From NCBI GenBank assembly GCA_910574255.1, contig CAJTAK010000010.1:62001-126000 (forward strand): DNA of 64,000 nt, read 5' to 3'. The notes beneath the pieces were generated by a model. That model did not search any database. It saw only the letters and a list, made by a program, of their open reading frames with translations, and was not told where the DNA came from. Within the stretch, counting starts at the first letter, position 1. The number at the start of each line of letters is the position of its first letter. The position numbers were made by a program, and so were the translations under genes. Of this stretch, positions 1-8,224 are shown piece after piece. The stretch is from Clostridia bacterium. Its GTDB lineage: Bacteria > Bacillota > Clostridia > Lachnospirales > Lachnospiraceae.

Positions 1-1
1 G

Positions 2-172
2 GATTCCGTGCAAAAAGCAATCAGCATTTTTCCAATGACACAAGGCATTCGGCTTATGAAAGCAGCATTCCTCGGCCTGCCGGTTCAAAATATCAGCTTG
101 CCCGTGATTACCATGGGAACAGTCACTATTATATGTATAGGAATATCCATTCTGTTTTTTAAGTGGGAATAA
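2..172 (+). CDS. ABC-type transporter permease, C-terminal end (partial)
   Basis: The window opens inside a reading frame that ends at the TAA at 170-172. The 56 visible residues end in a hydrophobic stretch of about 20 residues (around ITMGTVTIICIGISILFF) followed by a short charged tail KWE. This is the usual last transmembrane helix of an ABC-2 or similar permease subunit, with the preceding phrase KAAFLGLPVQN resembling the loop before the last helix in such proteins. The start lies outside the window, so the family cannot be fixed. It could be any polytopic membrane protein. Confidence 0.5.
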   Translation, partial: DSVQKAISIFPMTQGIRLMKAAFLGLPVQNISLPVITMGTVTIICIGISILFFKWE

Positions 173-191
173 ATTGGGTTTGCTTGAGATG

Positions 192-384
192 ATTTCCGAT
201 ACGGACTACTAGTACAACGAATATTAAGTTATTGGCAGTTTGACTTGCCTATTTTCCTGATAGCACTACTCCCCAAGCCTCGCCGTAGCCACCGCTACGA
301 CTGCGTTTGTGAAGCAGCACTCTCAGAAAAATATTCTGCGTCAAACTATCCAAAACTTAATTTTCGTTGAACTAGATCGGAAAT
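192..384. repeat. Long imperfect inverted repeat (palindromic element)
   Basis: The left part (192-244) and right part (340-384) are near-complementary over about 45 bp. Both ends contain ATTTCCGAT, then CTAGT-CAACGAA, AATTAAGTT and AGTTTGAC elements in mirrored order. The left arm carries an extra 8-nt segment (ACGGACTA). The centre contains a second small hairpin, CGTAGC-CACC-GCTACG, at about 284-299. The outer sequence TTTCCGATACGGACTACTAG recurs at 16371-16422. No protein is encoded. It looks like a MITE-like or REP-like palindromic repeat. Confidence 0.7.
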
Positions 385-402
385 GCTTGAAAATAAGTGA
401 TG

Positions 403-522
403 ATTCTGCTATTATGATGACATCGCAACATATCTGTTTATTCTGAATCTTCAGATACGTTTTGATTCAACCGCTTATGGCCGGTCGCCATAGTTTTCAT
501 TCAAATCATAATAGCAGGATCA
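403..522. repeat. Inverted repeat of about 17 bp with a 90-nt loop
   Basis: The segment at 403-419 (core CTGCTATTATGAT) is mirrored at 506-522 (core ATCATAATAGCAG), with one mismatch. The loop holds a few weaker hairpins. It occupies the rest of the gap before the Rpn-like gene, whose ribosome-binding site follows at about 594-602. It could be a leader hairpin of that gene or a second palindromic repeat. No similar copy was seen elsewhere in the window. Confidence 0.55.
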
Positions 523-605
523 TACATATGAAATATCATCTGCTTTGCAGACAATGCGATTCCATTGCAGCTATTTCTATTTGTGAATCCGGAAAAGGAG
601 GGTAA

Positions 606-1790
606 GTGGGTAAGAATAGAACCCGGGACGAGAAACAGACAGATGAGAAGCTTTTAGAGGAAGAGAGCATGTTTCCGGATCAGCTTCCGGAGGAGGTACT
701 TAGAGAACTGACCCCGGACATTCGGAGACAGTATTTCCTTTGGGATGAGATACTAAAGAGAGAGGTGGAGCTCTATCCATGGCTAATCTTGCCGCTGATA
801 GAAGAAAATTTCCACAAAAAGTACCGAAAGAATACAAGGCTGCAGCTACTTTCCACAGAATATACCGTAAGCCGTATTCACAAAAAGGGAGTGAAACTGC
901 TGCATTCCATTCGTGCGGATTTACTGCTTCGGATTGGAATGGATCTGTACCATTTTGAATGTCAGATGAAAGCGGACAAAACCATGGCATTGCGGATGCT
1001 AGAGTATGATACTCACGTTGCTCTTGTACATGGGGCCGGCAAGAACCGGCTTACCTTTCCGAAATCCGTAGTACTGTATCTGAGCCACTCAAAAAACATG
1101 CCGGATTATGAGCAATGCACGCTTCATTTTCAAGATGGATCCAGTCATTTATATCAGGTGCCCGTAATGAAAGTGCAGAGCTATTCCCTGCACAGGATAG
1201 CGGAAAAACATCTGAACATTCTGATCCCTTTTTTGCCGATCCGTTTTATGAGACGTATAAGGACAGGGAAAGGAAAGAGCAGAAAAAGACTGAAAGAGGA
1301 TTTGACAGAATTCCTGGCAGAATGTATCATGATATTGAATCATGAAAAGGAAAGCGGAGTGCTGACAGAGAATGCACAGAATGATATAGCGGAATTTTTG
1401 TATAAAGCATGTGAACATCTGTTGGCAGACGAACCGGAGCTGCTTGGGGAGGTGTTTGAAGCTATGGAGCCGGCAATTAAGTTGAATCGGGAAATTATAA
1501 AGGAATTGCAGGATGATAAGAAAGAATTGCAGAATGAAAAGAAAGAATTGCAGAATGAAAAGAAAGAATTGTGGCATGACAAAGAGCAACTTCAGCAAGA
1601 TAAGATTCAATTAAGCAGACAGCTTCAAATCAAAGACAAGAAATTGGAAAAGGGAATTGTAAATTTGATTCAAAGAATCAAAAACGAGGGAAAAACACCA
1701 GCAGATGCTGAGTGCGCCCTGGAGGATGTGTTTTCTCTGGACAAAAAGGAAGCGAAAGATAAAGTGATGCTTTACTGGGAAAAGAAGTAA
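606..1790 (+). CDS. Rpn-family (PD-(D/E)XK nuclease-like / transposase_31) protein with C-terminal coiled coil
   Basis: The residues around 95-140 (RADLLLRIGMDLYHFECQMKAD, then MALRMLEYD) match the core of Rpn/YhgA-like proteins: an acidic residue followed by a strand, E-x-Q, and the MALRMxEYD helix. Members are DNA nucleases of the PD-(D/E)XK fold that promote recombination. The active site here would be D-x(n)-E-x-Q. The C-terminal 100 residues form a coiled coil whose middle is built from a heptad repeated at DNA level, 21-bp units at about 1513-1569 encoding KKELQNE. The start is GTG at 606, preceded by GGAAAAGGAGGG. The 394 residues are longer than short Rpn proteins because of the coiled coil. 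It stands alone, flanked by palindromic repeats. Target and cellular role are unknown. Confidence 0.7.
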   Translation: MGKNRTRDEKQTDEKLLEEESMFPDQLPEEVLRELTPDIRRQYFLWDEILKREVELYPWLILPLIEENFHKKYRKNTRLQLLSTEYTVSRIHKKGVKLLHSIRADLLLRIGMDLYHFECQMKADKTMALRMLEYDTHVALVHGAGKNRLTFPKSVVLYLSHSKNMPDYEQCTLHFQDGSSHLYQVPVMKVQSYSLHRIAEKHLNILIPFLPIRFMRRIRTGKGKSRKRLKEDLTEFLAECIMILNHEKESGVLTENAQNDIAEFLYKACEHLLADEPELLGEVFEAMEPAIKLNREIIKELQDDKKELQNEKKELQNEKKELWHDKEQLQQDKIQLSRQLQIKDKKLEKGIVNLIQRIKNEGKTPADAECALEDVFSLDKKEAKDKVMLYWEKK

Positions 1791-1903
1791 ACATAAAAAG
1801 GCACGGTGCACTCATAGTACGGGAATAGGGCAGCCTATTCCCGATTTGCCGCAATAAAAAAGGATTTCGTTTAGACAGCAGAACTATTTTGGGAGTGACA
1901 AGA

Positions 1904-2572
1904 ATGGCGTATAAAATACTGGCTGTTGATGATGACAGAGAATTACTGAAAATGCTGAAAAACTATTTTGAATTGAAAGGCTACCTGATGGATACCGCCC
2001 CAAATGGCCAGGAGGCGGTAGATAAGATTTGGAATGGCTATGATATGATTCTTTTGGATATTGCCATGCCTAAAATGAACGGCCTTGAAGTGTGCAGAAA
2101 AATCAGAGACAGTATAGACTGCCCCATCATTTTCCTTACGGCAAAATCAGAAGAGCAGGATAAGGTGAACGGTCTGCTGTCAGGAGGAGATGACTATATT
2201 GCCAAGCCCTTCAGTATATTAGAGCTGGAAGCACGTATGATTGCTCATTTAAAAAGAGAAGAACGTCATCAAAAACGGCAGAAGCTGGAGATGGGAATTG
2301 TCATAGATTATGTGAAAAAGGCTGTCTTTATCAATGGAAAAGAAGCAGATTTTACAAAAATAGAATATAAGATTATAGAATTTTTATCCATGAATCCCCA
2401 GCAGGTGTTTGACAAAGAAAGAATATATGAAGAAGTGTGCGGATATGACGGGGAGGGAGACAGCAGGGTGATCACGGAATTGATTTACAGAATACGGAAG
2501 AAAATGAAAGATTTGTCTATGGAGAACCATATTATTACCGTATGGGGAATGGGGTATAAATGGAAAAAATAA
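1904..2572 (+). CDS. OmpR/PhoB-family response regulator
   Basis: This is a two-domain transcription factor. The N-terminal receiver domain shows the acidic pair in VDDD, the phosphoacceptor aspartate in MILLDIAMPKMNG, the switch threonine in FLTAKS and the lysine in IAKPF. The C-terminal winged helix ends in ITVWGMGYKW, typical of Trans_reg_C. I start it at ATG 1904 (MAYKILAVDDD), because GGGAGTG lies 6-12 nt upstream; a TTG at 1889 in the same frame is less likely. It overlaps the kinase gene by 13 nt. The order regulator, kinase, ABC ATPase, FtsX permease suggests control of the transporter that follows, as in BceRS-BceAB-like peptide-sensing modules. Confidence 0.92.
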   Translation: MAYKILAVDDDRELLKMLKNYFELKGYLMDTAPNGQEAVDKIWNGYDMILLDIAMPKMNGLEVCRKIRDSIDCPIIFLTAKSEEQDKVNGLLSGGDDYIAKPFSILELEARMIAHLKREERHQKRQKLEMGIVIDYVKKAVFINGKEADFTKIEYKIIEFLSMNPQQVFDKERIYEEVCGYDGEGDSRVITELIYRIRKKMKDLSMENHIITVWGMGYKWKK

Positions 2573-3750
2573 AAAATCTGTCTATCAGAAAAAGCATTGT
2601 TCTCTATATGGGCATAGCAGTGACTGCCAGTTTTCTGCTGTCAATGCTATGCATATGGTCCGCTCATAAAGTCCAGCAGAATATTTGGAGAAAGTATACG
2701 GTCCCGGAAAAAAACAAGCTGGAGCTTTACACGGATGATCCCGGACAAATCATCTATGATTTTCCCAGAACAGTAGAAAGAATCAGCGATGACGCCATGT
2801 CATCCTCCGATGCGTTTAAATCAAATATATGTGATTTTGTGGATACATGGTGTATTGCGTTTATTTCTATGGCATGTTGTGTGATATCCACATGTCTCTT
2901 TTATGGAAACAAAATAAAAGTGCCTTTAGAGCTTTTGGAAGATGGTTCTAAAAAAATATCTGCTCAATGTCTGGATTTTCAAATACGGTATGACAGAACA
3001 GACGAGATGGGAAGACTGTGTGCGGAATTTGAAGCAATGAGACAGGAATTGGAACATAACAATAAAAAGATGTGGAGGATGATTGAAAATGAAAAAATCA
3101 TGCGTGGTGCAGTCACCCATGATATAAGCTCTCCCCTTGCAATTATAAAAGGATATCAGGAAACCCTTAAGGTTTTCATTCCCTTAGGCAAATTAAGCGA
3201 AGAAAAAATGCTGGAAATCGTAGAATCCTGCTTAAAACAGGTAGACAGGCTGGATCAGTTTGTAAAAACAATGAAGCAGTTATCTGGGATAGAAGAAAGA
3301 ACCGTGAAAAAAGAAAAGATTTCCCTGAGCACTTTATGCAGGCATATGGAAGATACGGTAATCTTTCTAACCTCACCTGTGAGGATCGGGTATCAGTTTC
3401 TTCACGCCGGGGAAAGGGAAATATATGCAGATCAGAACATGATTTATGAAGTGTTTGAAAACATTTTATCGAATGCCCTCAGGTATGCGAGAAAAGAAAT
3501 CACAGTCAAAGTAAATGCCAAGGATTGTGAATTGGAGATATATGTGGAAGATGATGGAGAGGGCTTTGGCGAGCATGCAAAAGAAATGGTAAAAGCATTT
3601 GCTCATGACGGCACCGGGGAAGATGGCGTTCATTTTGGACTGGGGTTATATATATGCGACGTATTCTGCAAAAGGCATGGCGGAGAGCTGTGTCTCAATA
3701 ATTCTGAGAGTGGGGGAGCAGGTGTAAGAGCAAAATTTAAGGTTGATTAA
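2560..3750 (+). CDS. Membrane sensor histidine kinase
   Basis: There are two transmembrane segments (about residues 12-34 and 95-116) around an extracytoplasmic loop of about 60 residues. A HAMP-like linker follows, then the phosphoacceptor motif AVTHDISSPLAIIKG, and a HATPase domain with N-box NILSNALRYA, G1 box EDDGEGF and G2 box FGLGLYICDVFCKRHGG. Length 396 aa is normal. It is translationally coupled to the response regulator upstream (13-nt overlap). The loop is longer than the roughly 25-residue loop of true BceS kinases, so direct ligand sensing rather than transporter-dependent sensing is possible. The signal is not visible from sequence. Confidence 0.92.
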   Translation: MEKIKNLSIRKSIVLYMGIAVTASFLLSMLCIWSAHKVQQNIWRKYTVPEKNKLELYTDDPGQIIYDFPRTVERISDDAMSSSDAFKSNICDFVDTWCIAFISMACCVISTCLFYGNKIKVPLELLEDGSKKISAQCLDFQIRYDRTDEMGRLCAEFEAMRQELEHNNKKMWRMIENEKIMRGAVTHDISSPLAIIKGYQETLKVFIPLGKLSEEKMLEIVESCLKQVDRLDQFVKTMKQLSGIEERTVKKEKISLSTLCRHMEDTVIFLTSPVRIGYQFLHAGEREIYADQNMIYEVFENILSNALRYARKEITVKVNAKDCELEIYVEDDGEGFGEHAKEMVKAFAHDGTGEDGVHFGLGLYICDVFCKRHGGELCLNNSESGGAGVRAKFKVD

Positions 3751-3780
3751 ATGAGCCGCCCTGCCGAATCCTTTCCTTCG

Positions 3781-4012
3781 GGGGCTGTCGGGAAATAAGA
3801 CATCAGCCATTTCTATACCCTTAGCAATAAGGAATCCTCCCACCTTGTGGGTCCCTCCTTATTACAAGGTTCGGACGGTTTGTGTACATTCTGTCTGCTC
3901 TGTACGGACATTAAAAAGCAATATCCGTACGTATCAGACAGTCTGTACACAAACAGCCGGACACTGGGTATCAGAAAAGTCTTCTGTCTTATTTCCCGAC
4001 AGCCCCTTTTTT
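3781..4012. repeat. Nested palindrome: conserved hairpin core inside a terminator-like outer stem
   Basis: A perfect 22-bp outer stem (3781-3802 with 3985-4006, beginning GGGGCTGTCGGGAAATAAG) is followed by TTTTTT at 4007-4012, so it has the form of a rho-independent terminator with a 180-nt loop. Inside lie a small hairpin (AATAAGGA with TCCTTATT, about 3826-3864) and a core hairpin at about 3868-3964 starting GTTCGGACGGTT and ending ACAGCCGGACAC. The same core occurs at 49270-49400 inside a different outer stem. The outer-stem sequence resembles the simple hairpin at 38117-38160. It separates the two-component system from the ABC genes. Confidence 0.75.
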
Positions 4013-4082
4013 AGTGTTTCGTTGATTTTGTGTTGATAAACGGGTGATATACTGAACCAAAAGGAACAGGAGCGTGAAAGGT

Positions 4083-4757
4083 ATGATAATGGTGGAGGCA
4101 AAGCATTTAACAAAGACATATCAGGCACATGGAAATCCGGTAAAAGCCGCTGACAATATTAACTTAGAGATAGAGAAAGGCGAATATGCGGCAATATGCG
4201 GACAATCAGGAGCAGGCAAAAGTACACTTATGCACTTATTAGGCGGGCTGGATGAGCCTGACAGCGGCGAAGTTATCATTGACGGCATTTCCTTTTATGC
4301 CTTGGATAAAAAACAGAAAGCTATATTCAGGCGAAAAAAGATTGGGTTTGTATTTCAGTCCTTTCATCTGCTACCCTATCTGTCTGTTTGGGAAAATATT
4401 ATTTTACCCCTCAGTCTGGATCACAGAGAGGCAGATCTTCCCTTTTTAGAGCATATCTTAAATACATTGGGCCTTGAAGATAAAAAGAATAGCCTGCCGG
4501 AGGAACTGTCCGGGGGACAGCGGCAGAGGGCAGCGATTGCAAGGGCTTTCATAACAAGGCCATCCATATTGATCGCCGACGAACCCACCGGGAATTTAGA
4601 CAGCAGGTCAGGTAAAAATGTGATGGATTTATTAAAGAAGTCACATGAAATATATGGGCAGACCTTACTGGTGGTAACACATAACGAACAAATCGCAAAT
4701 GAAGCAGATCGGATTATCCGAATATCCGATGGGAAGATCTTAGGAGGCGATTCATGA
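4083..4757 (+). CDS. ABC transporter ATP-binding protein (MacB/BceA type)
   Basis: This is the ATPase subunit of an FtsX-type exporter or mechanotransmission transporter. Walker A is GQSGAGKS, the Q-loop lies in VFQSFHLLPYLSVWENI, the signature is LSGGQRQR, Walker B is ILIADEPTGNLD, and the H-loop is VTHN. The phrase HLLPxLxVxENIxLP is typical of the MacB/LolD/BceA subgroup. I choose ATG 4083, because AGGAG at 4068-4072 is 10 nt upstream; GTG 4074 is too close. The stop overlaps the permease start by 4 nt (ATGA), so the two are coupled. It probably exports or senses a peptide or lipid, under the upstream two-component system. Confidence 0.92.
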   Translation: MIMVEAKHLTKTYQAHGNPVKAADNINLEIEKGEYAAICGQSGAGKSTLMHLLGGLDEPDSGEVIIDGISFYALDKKQKAIFRRKKIGFVFQSFHLLPYLSVWENIILPLSLDHREADLPFLEHILNTLGLEDKKNSLPEELSGGQRQRAAIARAFITRPSILIADEPTGNLDSRSGKNVMDLLKKSHEIYGQTLLVVTHNEQIANEADRIIRISDGKILGGDS

Positions 4758-6853
4758 AAACAAAAATGAGCATTCCCTACTTGTCATGGAAAAGCATGAA
4801 ATATAACAGGCAGAAAACAGTATTTCTCATATTGACGGTATCACTGGCAGTATGCTTAATGACAGTATTTTGGCAGTATCTGTACAGCAGCAGGCAAAGA
4901 AGTGCGGAAATTGCGGCATTGGAGGCAGGGGCTTATCATGCGGAATATGGAAATCTAAGCAATTGGCAGTTAAGCCGGTTAAATAATTGTAAAGCAATCA
5001 GGGAGGTAATGCCCGTACAAAGTAAAGACGGCGTAGATTATGTAAAAATTATATTGAAATCAAATATAAACTGTAAAAATACATTAAGGGACATTGAAAA
5101 TAAATATGGGATTCAGGAAAATCAAATTCAATGGAATATCCCATATCTGGATTCAATCAACATAGGAATTGAGGAGATATTGCAGGCTTTTTGTATCATA
5201 GCAGGATTAATTTTTGTATCCGGTATTGTTGTTTACAATATCTATAATATCTACATGATTCAAAATATTCAGATATTGGGAGCTATGAAAGCAGCAGGAT
5301 TTGACAGCAGGCAATTAAAATTATTTTTAAAAACGGAAAGCATAATCATCGGAATAACAGGGAGCCTGGCCGGGATCATATCAGGAGAATGTGTCAGCTT
5401 TCTATTGATTCCCATGCTGGGAAATGCGGAAAATATAAGCGTCGGCCTTAAGGTGCGGACAACGCCGGGGATTGCAGTACTCTCATTTGCAGTAGGGGTA
5501 CTGATCGTGCTTCTTGGGATTCAAAAGCCTGTAAAAACAGCGGCGGAAAAATCAGTAATAGAAATGATACGATATGTTCCGGCATATAATCCCTGGCGGG
5601 CAGGGAGAAAGGGCAATGGTAAAAAGCGGATTACCTTGTGGGATTTTTGCAAAATAAATTTGAATCGGAATCAGAAAAGAAACCGCTGGGTTGTGTTATC
5701 TTTGACAGTAACCGGGGTATTGTTTCTGGTGACAGCAAGCATTATTGACGGTATGAATATAGAGAATCTATTGAAATTAACCATTCAGGGAGATTACAGC
5801 ATCGGGCTTAAGGATGAAGCCGGAAGAAATAAAAAATCAGGGATTCGTTTGGATGAACATATATTGGAGGAACTGCAAAAACAGGATGGAATCGAAGAAT
5901 TGCATCCAATTATGTATGACAGACTGCTCTGGACAGAGGAAGATGCAAAAAAGTATGCCAGGATTACGGAGGAATTTCGGGAATTAGGAATCGGATATGA
6001 GGATATGGATTCCATCATTTATGGGTATGATGATGCCTATATGGAAAGGTGCCTTCAGTTAACAGGCAATGAAATATCATTAGAAGATATTAAGGAGCAG
6101 GATTATATCATCCTTGTCCAAAAGGGAATTTCTGAATTTCATGCCGGAGATACCATTCATTTTCAGATTGATAATGGAGCGTCAGGGGATGTAATCGAAT
6201 TTAAAATTGCAGGCGTTTTGAAAAATAATATTACTTACAGAGGGTACAGCGGAGCCGGAAATGATTTTATTCTTCACCAAAAAAGATTCGAGGCATTTAA
6301 TCTGGACAGCCGGATACAGAGGGTATCTGTTACCGTGAAAGAAACCGAAAAAGAAAATGTGGGAAGTTATCTGGAAAAACTGACGGAAAATAATCAAAAT
6401 ATAGAATTGGAGAGCTTTGATGAACAAAAAGAAGAATATACGGCTCAAAAAGAGGCATTGGAGAGGGGAAGCTATTCCGTACTGATATTTTTATTTTGCA
6501 TTTCAGCCGTAAACCTTATAAATACCAGTTTAAGCAATATCTTATCACAAAAAAGAGAATTAGGCATACTGGAGGCTATTGGGATGACCAGAGGGCAGGA
6601 AAGCCGGCTGCTTCAAATGGAAAGTGCAGCCCTTACATTTTCCGGCGGGGCAATTGCCTGTCTCATTGGAATCCCTCTGGGATATATGGGATTCTGCCTG
6701 TTTCGCCAATCGGCTTCCTATGCGGTTTACAAAGCTCCGGTTATGCAGTGCTTTCTATTGATGATGGGATATATTGTTATTCAGGGGCTTATAGCAGGGA
6801 TGATTCAATATGGGCTTGATAAGATCAGTATTACAGATAAAATCAGACAGTAG
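4754..6853 (+). CDS. FtsX-family ABC transporter permease
   Basis: At 699 aa it has an N-terminal helix (about 20-40), a first FtsX domain of three helices (about 140-260), another helix near 310-330, a large extracytoplasmic domain (about 335-570) and a second FtsX domain with three helices at the C-terminus. The phrase ILSQKRELGILEAIGMTRGQ is the classic FtsX cytoplasmic loop. It is the membrane partner of the ATPase directly upstream. Size and layout (two FtsX blocks, large loop) fit the macrolide/lipoprotein/bacteriocin-immunity permease group better than BceB, whose large loop sits between helices 7 and 8 of ten. Substrate unknown. Confidence 0.88.
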   Translation: MKTKMSIPYLSWKSMKYNRQKTVFLILTVSLAVCLMTVFWQYLYSSRQRSAEIAALEAGAYHAEYGNLSNWQLSRLNNCKAIREVMPVQSKDGVDYVKIILKSNINCKNTLRDIENKYGIQENQIQWNIPYLDSINIGIEEILQAFCIIAGLIFVSGIVVYNIYNIYMIQNIQILGAMKAAGFDSRQLKLFLKTESIIIGITGSLAGIISGECVSFLLIPMLGNAENISVGLKVRTTPGIAVLSFAVGVLIVLLGIQKPVKTAAEKSVIEMIRYVPAYNPWRAGRKGNGKKRITLWDFCKINLNRNQKRNRWVVLSLTVTGVLFLVTASIIDGMNIENLLKLTIQGDYSIGLKDEAGRNKKSGIRLDEHILEELQKQDGIEELHPIMYDRLLWTEEDAKKYARITEEFRELGIGYEDMDSIIYGYDDAYMERCLQLTGNEISLEDIKEQDYIILVQKGISEFHAGDTIHFQIDNGASGDVIEFKIAGVLKNNITYRGYSGAGNDFILHQKRFEAFNLDSRIQRVSVTVKETEKENVGSYLEKLTENNQNIELESFDEQKEEYTAQKEALERGSYSVLIFLFCISAVNLINTSLSNILSQKRELGILEAIGMTRGQESRLLQMESAALTFSGGAIACLIGIPLGYMGFCLFRQSASYAVYKAPVMQCFLLMMGYIVIQGLIAGMIQYGLDKISITDKIRQ

Positions 6854-6987
6854 AGCCTGCGATATCATGAAGCTAAGCTTTAAAAGCTTACAAAGGCTTC
6901 TATCCTTTAGGATAACTCCTTAGCGGGGCGGCCCTCTCCCCTGCGTCAGTAATTTTCCGAAGCTTAACTTCATGATTTTGGCAGAGC
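6854..6987. repeat. Inverted-repeat element between the permease and the DUF4430-like gene
   Basis: The arms at 6864-6880 (ATCATGAAGCTAAGCTT) and 6960-6976 (AAGCTTAACTTCATGAT) pair in 16 of 17 positions, and the pairing extends loosely outwards to GAGCCTGC and GGCAGAGCT. The loop holds two further short hairpins (ATCCTTTAGGAT; GCGGGG with CCCCTGC). It fills the whole intergenic gap up to the next ribosome-binding site. There is no T-run, so it is not a simple terminator for the upstream gene. Confidence 0.65.
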
Positions 6988-7004
6988 TTATAAGGAGACG
7001 TAAA

Positions 7005-7427
7005 ATGAAAAAAGTCAAAATTGTGCTGGGCAGCATATTCGTTATCATGGCAGGCATTTTTATAATTGGCAGGTTTATGCCGGAACCGTCAGAAGATATG
7101 CTGGTCTATGAAAGCAAAGGGGCTATGGAAACGGTGATCGATCTTGCGATACAGGGACCGGACAATATCCTTTACCTGGGAAAAATAAAATTAGTAACGG
7201 ATAATCCTACAGTTGGTGATATAATTCAGGCAGTTAATTCCAGTGATGAGGGTATCAATATAAAACTGGGGGAAAATGGGGAAATTGTACAAATCGGGGA
7301 TTACCTGTCCGGCCAGCCGGAGCATTGGAATGTTTTGATTGATAACAAAGAAGCGGGTGAAACGAATGTATGGAATATTCCGGTAAAGGAGTATCAGGGA
7401 ATTACATTTCTTTTTGAGCAAGAATGA
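7005..7427 (+). CDS. Small exported/anchored protein with a DUF4430-like domain
   Basis: One N-terminal hydrophobic segment (residues 5-22, IVLGSIFVIMAGIFIIG) serves as signal or anchor. The remaining 115 residues are extracytoplasmic. The pattern NPTVGDIIQAV...QIGDYLSGQPEHWNVLIDNKEA...YQGITFLFEQE resembles DUF4430/transcobalamin-C-like domains, in which a short beta-rich unit ends in a W-x-x-x-x-x-x-x-E/A strand. I use ATG 7005, because AAGGAG at 6992-6997 is 7 nt upstream. There is no cysteine lipobox. Its position after the ABC permease suggests an accessory binding protein. The domain call is from pattern memory only. Confidence 0.55.
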   Translation: MKKVKIVLGSIFVIMAGIFIIGRFMPEPSEDMLVYESKGAMETVIDLAIQGPDNILYLGKIKLVTDNPTVGDIIQAVNSSDEGINIKLGENGEIVQIGDYLSGQPEHWNVLIDNKEAGETNVWNIPVKEYQGITFLFEQE

Positions 7428-7733
7428 AATTTACGCATAAAGCTGATTTCCATGGCATTCAGGGACAAAGAGAGCTATAATGTAAAAGATATGGAAAGGC
7501 ACATGTTCATCCCTGTTGACAAATTGCCAACCATTCTTGGTAGCTTTTCAGTCTCCAAGATCCTATACTCACATCATCAAATAACAGCAGACCTCAAAAC
7601 AGAGCCGGAATTATTTCAAACACTGTACTTGTGACCGGAACTTATTCTATATAAGAGTTAATCGGAAGAGGGCTGTAAAATTGGAATCCGCAATGTATGA
7701 ACCATTGCAAAAATGGAATAGGAGGCATGGAAA
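7428..7733. other. Intergenic stretch without recognisable gene
   Basis: About 300 nt between the DUF4430-like gene and the XRE regulator. An open frame of 60 codons (7452-7634) begins MAFRDKESYN but has no ribosome-binding site and no recognisable motif, so I do not call it. No repeat shared with the other elements of the window was found here. Confidence 0.4.
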
Positions 7734-8132
7734 ATGAAATTTAATGAAAAGCTGTTGGACCTGCGAAAAAAACGGGGCTTATCCCAGGAAGAGCTGGGAT
7801 TGGAGCTTAACGTATCCCGTCAAACTATCTCAAAATGGGAAGCAGGCCAGTCTTACCCGGATTTTCAGCGGCTTGTGATGCTCAGCGACTACTTTGGTAT
7901 GTCTCTGGATGAACTGGTAAGAGATCTTGATGTGCAGGATGTAAGGGAGAGAAGCTTAACGGATGAAAGAGTAGCTTCCCTGTATTTTGATGTGGAGCGT
8001 GGAAAAGAGCTTTTGCAAAAATGCATCAAATGCATCTGCTATGCAGGTTTGTTTTTTCTTGCGTTTGTTGTGATCACTTTTGTGATTCATCTGATTTTCC
8101 CGGAGATTACCTGGCTTTGGAGGAACTATTAA
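7734..8132 (+). CDS. XRE-family HTH regulator with C-terminal membrane helix
   Basis: Residues 7-60 form an XRE/Cro helix-turn-helix (LRKKRGLSQEELGLELNVSRQTISKWEAGQSYPD). Residues 61-90 are a linker, and residues about 98-120 form one transmembrane helix. The ribosome-binding site AGGAGG lies upstream. Proteins of this layout are common in Clostridia and are thought to act as membrane-tethered regulators of nearby transport genes. Which gene it controls is not visible; the ABC module upstream is the nearest candidate. Confidence 0.85.
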   Translation: MKFNEKLLDLRKKRGLSQEELGLELNVSRQTISKWEAGQSYPDFQRLVMLSDYFGMSLDELVRDLDVQDVRERSLTDERVASLYFDVERGKELLQKCIKCICYAGLFFLAFVVITFVIHLIFPEITWLWRNY

Positions 8133-8224
8133 AAGGGCACAGGCTGTTTGGCTTTCGGAAGTGTTCCATGTATAAGATACCGTAAAAACGCAGATTCTAA
8201 CAAAAAATGAAAGAGGCGGTAAGC

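Noticed and set aside
1149-1610. Long antisense open frames opposite the Rpn gene
   Set aside because: They are low-complexity mirror frames of the coiled-coil repeats, without ribosome-binding sites.
3845-4128. Short open frames in the gap before the ABC ATPase
   Set aside because: They lie in the nested palindrome and lack start signals.
7452-7634. 60-codon open frame before the XRE gene
   Set aside because: No ribosome-binding site, no motif and no relation to neighbours.
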